Source: Candidatus Omnitrophota bacterium
GTDB taxonomy: Bacteria > Omnitrophota > Gorgyraeia > Gygaellales > Profunditerraquicolaceae
DNA: 16,202 nucleotides
Direction of reading: 5' to 3'
Assembly: GCA_028711825.1 (NCBI GenBank)
Contig: JAQTRM010000018.1
Coordinates: forward strand, 2,653 to 18,854
The notes below the pieces were generated by a model. The model worked only from the letters and a program-made list of their open reading frames with translations, had not been told where the DNA came from and did not search any database. Made by a program: the position numbers and the translations under genes. This document shows positions 14,066 to 16,202 of this stretch, one piece after another (position 1 is the first letter of the stretch; every line of letters begins with the position of its first letter).

Positions 14066-14680
14066 ATGAATTTCGGAAAAACTAAATTGGAGTTAAAAGT
14101 CGGGATTTTCGTTTTTATCGGTTTAACGATCCTGGTGGTTTTTGTCCTTTCCATCGGGGGTTTCAGGACCTGGAGCTCGGGTTACCGTATCGAACTGGTT
14201 TTTAATTTCATCAACGGGGTAAAGATCGGCGCCCCGGTGCGTTTTGCGGGCGTGGATGTGGGGGAAGTGGAGAAGATCGATTTAAAGTTCGAGCCGGATA
14301 AGAATCATACCGAGGTTCATTTGAAAGCCTGGATCAGCGATAAGGTGCATATCCCGCCGGATTCCCAGGTTCTTATCAATACCCTGGGGCTCTTGGGCGA
14401 GAAATATGTGGAGATCATCCCCGGTGAAAATTACGCCGCCGCCCTCAAGGAGGGGCAGTATCTTGCGGGGATCGATCCCATACCGACGCATGAGATTTTC
14501 CGGAGGGTCGATAACATTATGAACAATCTGGATACCGGGATTACCCGGATTATAGATAAACAGGGAACGCTCGGAAAGCTGCTTTATGATGACACAGTTT
14601 ATAATGAACTCGAGGCCTTTGTCACCGATGTGCGCAAGAATCCCTGGAAGCTTTTAGTCCGGACCAGGGAGAAAAATTAA
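14066..14680 (+). CDS. mlaD: MlaD-type MCE-domain lipid-transport protein
   Basis: A 204-residue protein with one N-terminal membrane helix (about 13-31) and one MCE domain (about 40-122), including YRIELVFNFINGVKIGAPVR, AGVDVGEV and GLLGEKYVEIIPG. MCE proteins assemble as hexameric rings that carry phospholipid between membranes, here with the MlaE and MlaF encoded upstream. The tail (about 140-204) is likely helical and ends in KNPWKLLVR, a motif I associate with MCE proteins of similar length. ATG 14066 lies five bases after GGAGG (14056-14060). It closes the mla operon, with a terminator starting four bases after its stop. Confidence 0.92.
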   Translation: MNFGKTKLELKVGIFVFIGLTILVVFVLSIGGFRTWSSGYRIELVFNFINGVKIGAPVRFAGVDVGEVEKIDLKFEPDKNHTEVHLKAWISDKVHIPPDSQVLINTLGLLGEKYVEIIPGENYAAALKEGQYLAGIDPIPTHEIFRRVDNIMNNLDTGITRIIDKQGTLGKLLYDDTVYNELEAFVTDVRKNPWKLLVRTREKN

Positions 14681-14683
14681 AAT

Positions 14684-14727
14684 CCGGAAGGTTTTATGTG
14701 TTCGCCGCATAAACTCTCCGGCGTTTT
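14684..14727 (+). terminator. Rho-independent terminator of the mla operon
   Basis: CCGGA (14684-14688) pairs with TCCGG (14717-14721). Inside, TTTATGTG pairs with CGCATAAA (one G-U pair) around a TTCGC loop. TTTT follows at 14724-14727. Confidence 0.7.
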
Positions 14728-14731
14728 AAGG

Positions 14732-14790
14732 CCGGGATGAGAGCGGTTGAATTTTCAATCTAAGCGGTAAATCCCGGTCTTGAGCCCGGG
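14732..14790 (+). promoter_or_regulatory. radA leader with alternative stem pairings
   Basis: ATCCCGG (14771-14777) can pair upstream with CCGGGAT (14732-14738), enclosing a small TTGAA/TTCAA hairpin, or its CCCGG can pair downstream with CCGGG (14786-14790). The second form ends six bases before the radA ribosome site. No good promoter is evident; TTGAAT at 14747 lacks a clear -10 partner. Confidence 0.3.
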
Positions 14791-14807
14791 TTATTCGGAG
14801 ATTGATT

Positions 14808-16202
14808 TTGAAGAGTAAAACTGTTTTTACATGCGCCAGCTGCGGTTACCAGTCCCCTAAATGGCTGGGCCGGTGCCCGGACTGCAACAACTGGAATTCT
14901 TTCGTGCAGGAGGAGTACGCGGCGCCTCCGGCCAATCCCGAAAGGGAAAGTTTATATAAAGAAGGCCCGGTCCTTTTAAAAGACGTGGTGGTCAAAGACG
15001 AAGACCGCCTGAAGACGAACATCGCCGAACTTGACCGGGTTTTAGGGGGCGGGATCGTCAGAGGGTCGGTGATCTTAATCGGGGGAGACCCCGGGGTGGG
15101 AAAATCCACGATCTCCCTGCAGGTTTCCGACCATCTTACCAAGCAGGGGATAGGCGTGCTTTATGTGAGCGGTGAGGAGTCGGTGGCGCAGACAAAATTG
15201 CGCGCCAGGCGCCTGGGGGAACCGGGAAGCGATAACCTTTATATCGTTAACCAGACGGATCTTTCCCTGATTATCGAATATATCAAAAAGCTGAAACCCC
15301 GGGTGGTGGTAATCGATTCGATCCAGGTAATTTTCGATCCGGCGGTGGGTTCTTCCTGCGGCAGCGTGAGCCAGGTGCGGGAATGCGCTTACCGCCTGAC
15401 GCAGCTTGCCAAGACCACCGGGACCTCGGTTTTTATTATCGGCCATGTAACCAAAGAAGGAATGCTGGCCGGGCCGCGCGTCCTGGAACATATCGTGGAT
15501 ACGGTGTTGTATTTCGAGGGAGACCGTTTCGCGGTCTACCGGATATTGCGGGCGGTGAAGAACCGGTTCGGTTCGACCAACGAGATCGGGGTTTTCGAGA
15601 TGTCCTCGGCCGGGCTTGCGGAGGTGAAAAACCCTTCCGAGATTTTTCTCTCCGAACGGCCGGATAATGTTTCCGGGACGATCGTTACCTCGATCCTGGA
15701 AGGTTCACGGCCCCTTTTGGTTGAGATCCAGTCACTGGTCTCCCGCAGCAGTTTCGGTTACGCCCGCCGGAGGGCGCAGGGTTTTGATTTTAACCGTCTT
15801 TCGCTTTTGGTGGCGGTCCTGGAAAAACGCATGGGCCTGGCGCTGGAGGCGGAGGATATTTTTATTAATGTCACCGGAGGGATCAAGATCGAGGATCCCG
15901 CGGCGGACCTGGCGGTTTGCGCGGTAATCGCTTCGAGTTTCGGGGACCGCAAGGTTGCCGCCGGCTCGGTGGTTTTGGGGGAGGTGGGCTTAAGCGGGGA
16001 GATTCGGAGTATCTCGCAGGTGCTCACGCGGGTGAATGAGGCGGAGAAATTGGGATTTAAGCGCTGCATACTGCCGAAGAACAGCGTCAAAAATATCAAG
16101 TTCAAGAAATCCGATATGGAGATTGTCCCGGTTTCCTCTTTGAAGGAAGCCCTGGAGATGATCCTGGATCCGTCCGTTAATCAGTCAGGCACCCCGCGCT
16201 AA
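14808..16202 (+). CDS. radA: RadA (Sms) DNA repair and recombination ATPase
   Basis: A 464-residue protein of normal length with an N-terminal zinc finger (C9, C12, C23, C26), a RecA-like ATPase with Walker A GGDPGVGKST (92-101), the RadA-specific KNRFG motif (251-255) and a C-terminal Lon-like domain (LGEVGLSGEIRSI). RadA drives branch migration at recombination intermediates. The start is taken as TTG 14808, which reads MKSKTVFTCASCG, matches the usual RadA beginning and lies seven bases after GGAG (14797-14800). A TTG at 14802 is only one base after it, and no ATG is available. The TAA stop is the last three bases of the window. In Firmicutes radA directly follows clpC; here the mla genes intervene. 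Confidence 0.95.
   Translation: MKSKTVFTCASCGYQSPKWLGRCPDCNNWNSFVQEEYAAPPANPERESLYKEGPVLLKDVVVKDEDRLKTNIAELDRVLGGGIVRGSVILIGGDPGVGKSTISLQVSDHLTKQGIGVLYVSGEESVAQTKLRARRLGEPGSDNLYIVNQTDLSLIIEYIKKLKPRVVVIDSIQVIFDPAVGSSCGSVSQVRECAYRLTQLAKTTGTSVFIIGHVTKEGMLAGPRVLEHIVDTVLYFEGDRFAVYRILRAVKNRFGSTNEIGVFEMSSAGLAEVKNPSEIFLSERPDNVSGTIVTSILEGSRPLLVEIQSLVSRSSFGYARRRAQGFDFNRLSLLVAVLEKRMGLALEAEDIFINVTGGIKIEDPAADLAVCAVIASSFGDRKVAAGSVVLGEVGLSGEIRSISQVLTRVNEAEKLGFKRCILPKNSVKNIKFKKSDMEIVPVSSLKEALEMILDPSVNQSGTPR

Overview
The window is a 16.2-kb, gene-dense stretch of bacterial chromosome in which every gene I can support lies on the + strand. It encodes outer-membrane lipoprotein sorting (LolC/E and LolD) and MCE-type phospholipid transport (MlaE, MlaF, MlaD), so the host should be a diderm. 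It also encodes the protein-arginine kinase system (McsA, McsB, ClpC), which is best known from Gram-positive Firmicutes. That mixture, plus a surface protein carrying an N-terminal TTYYPSPYGVY motif and a C-terminal S74 chaperone domain, suggests an uncultured diderm lineage. From memory my best guess is candidate phylum Omnitrophota or a relative; this is inference and no database was consulted.

Layout. Positions 1-1340: the 3' part of a DsbD/CcdA-type membrane redox protein, cut by the window's left edge and preceded in frame by what looks like the end of a thioredoxin-fold domain, followed by a one-base-overlapping exported DUF1573 protein. Positions 1418-2383: an HtpX-type M48 membrane protease with an embedded EF-hand-like loop. 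Positions 2384-3615: a visibly AT-richer gene for an exported S74 'tail-fibre' type surface protein, flanked by imperfect inverted REP-like sequences and ended by a strong terminator. Positions 3626-7051: a heptamer repeat array running into a perfect consensus promoter, then lysS, lolC/E and lolD tightly packed. Positions 7052-8140: a strong AT-rich hairpin, ilvE, and two more heptamer arrays. Positions 8142-12300: mcsA, mcsB and clpC. Positions 12301-12472: terminators and a candidate promoter with a dyad. Positions 12473-14727: mlaE, mlaF, mlaD and a terminator. Positions 14808-16202: radA, ending at the last base of the window.

How the genes fit together. The order lysS ... mcsA-mcsB-clpC ... 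radA matches the B. subtilis order lysS ... ctsR-mcsA-mcsB-clpC-radA. Here ctsR is absent, lolC/E, lolD and ilvE lie between lysS and mcsA, and three mla genes lie between clpC and radA. McsB would mark proteins with phosphoarginine; the phosphoarginine-binding glutamates known from ClpC are conserved in this ClpC, and its LGF loop predicts a ClpP partner outside the window. HtpX adds membrane protein quality control, while Lol and Mla move lipoproteins and phospholipids between the membranes.

The most notable non-coding signals are the degenerate 7-bp tandem repeats in two intergenic gaps, a perfect TTGACA-17-TATAAT promoter placed so close to the lysS ATG that the mRNA should be leaderless, a 17-bp hairpin before ilvE, and stem-loops in the clpC, mlaE and radA leaders. 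No gap between genes exceeds about 225 bases. I saw no tRNA, rRNA, CRISPR array or intact insertion sequence.
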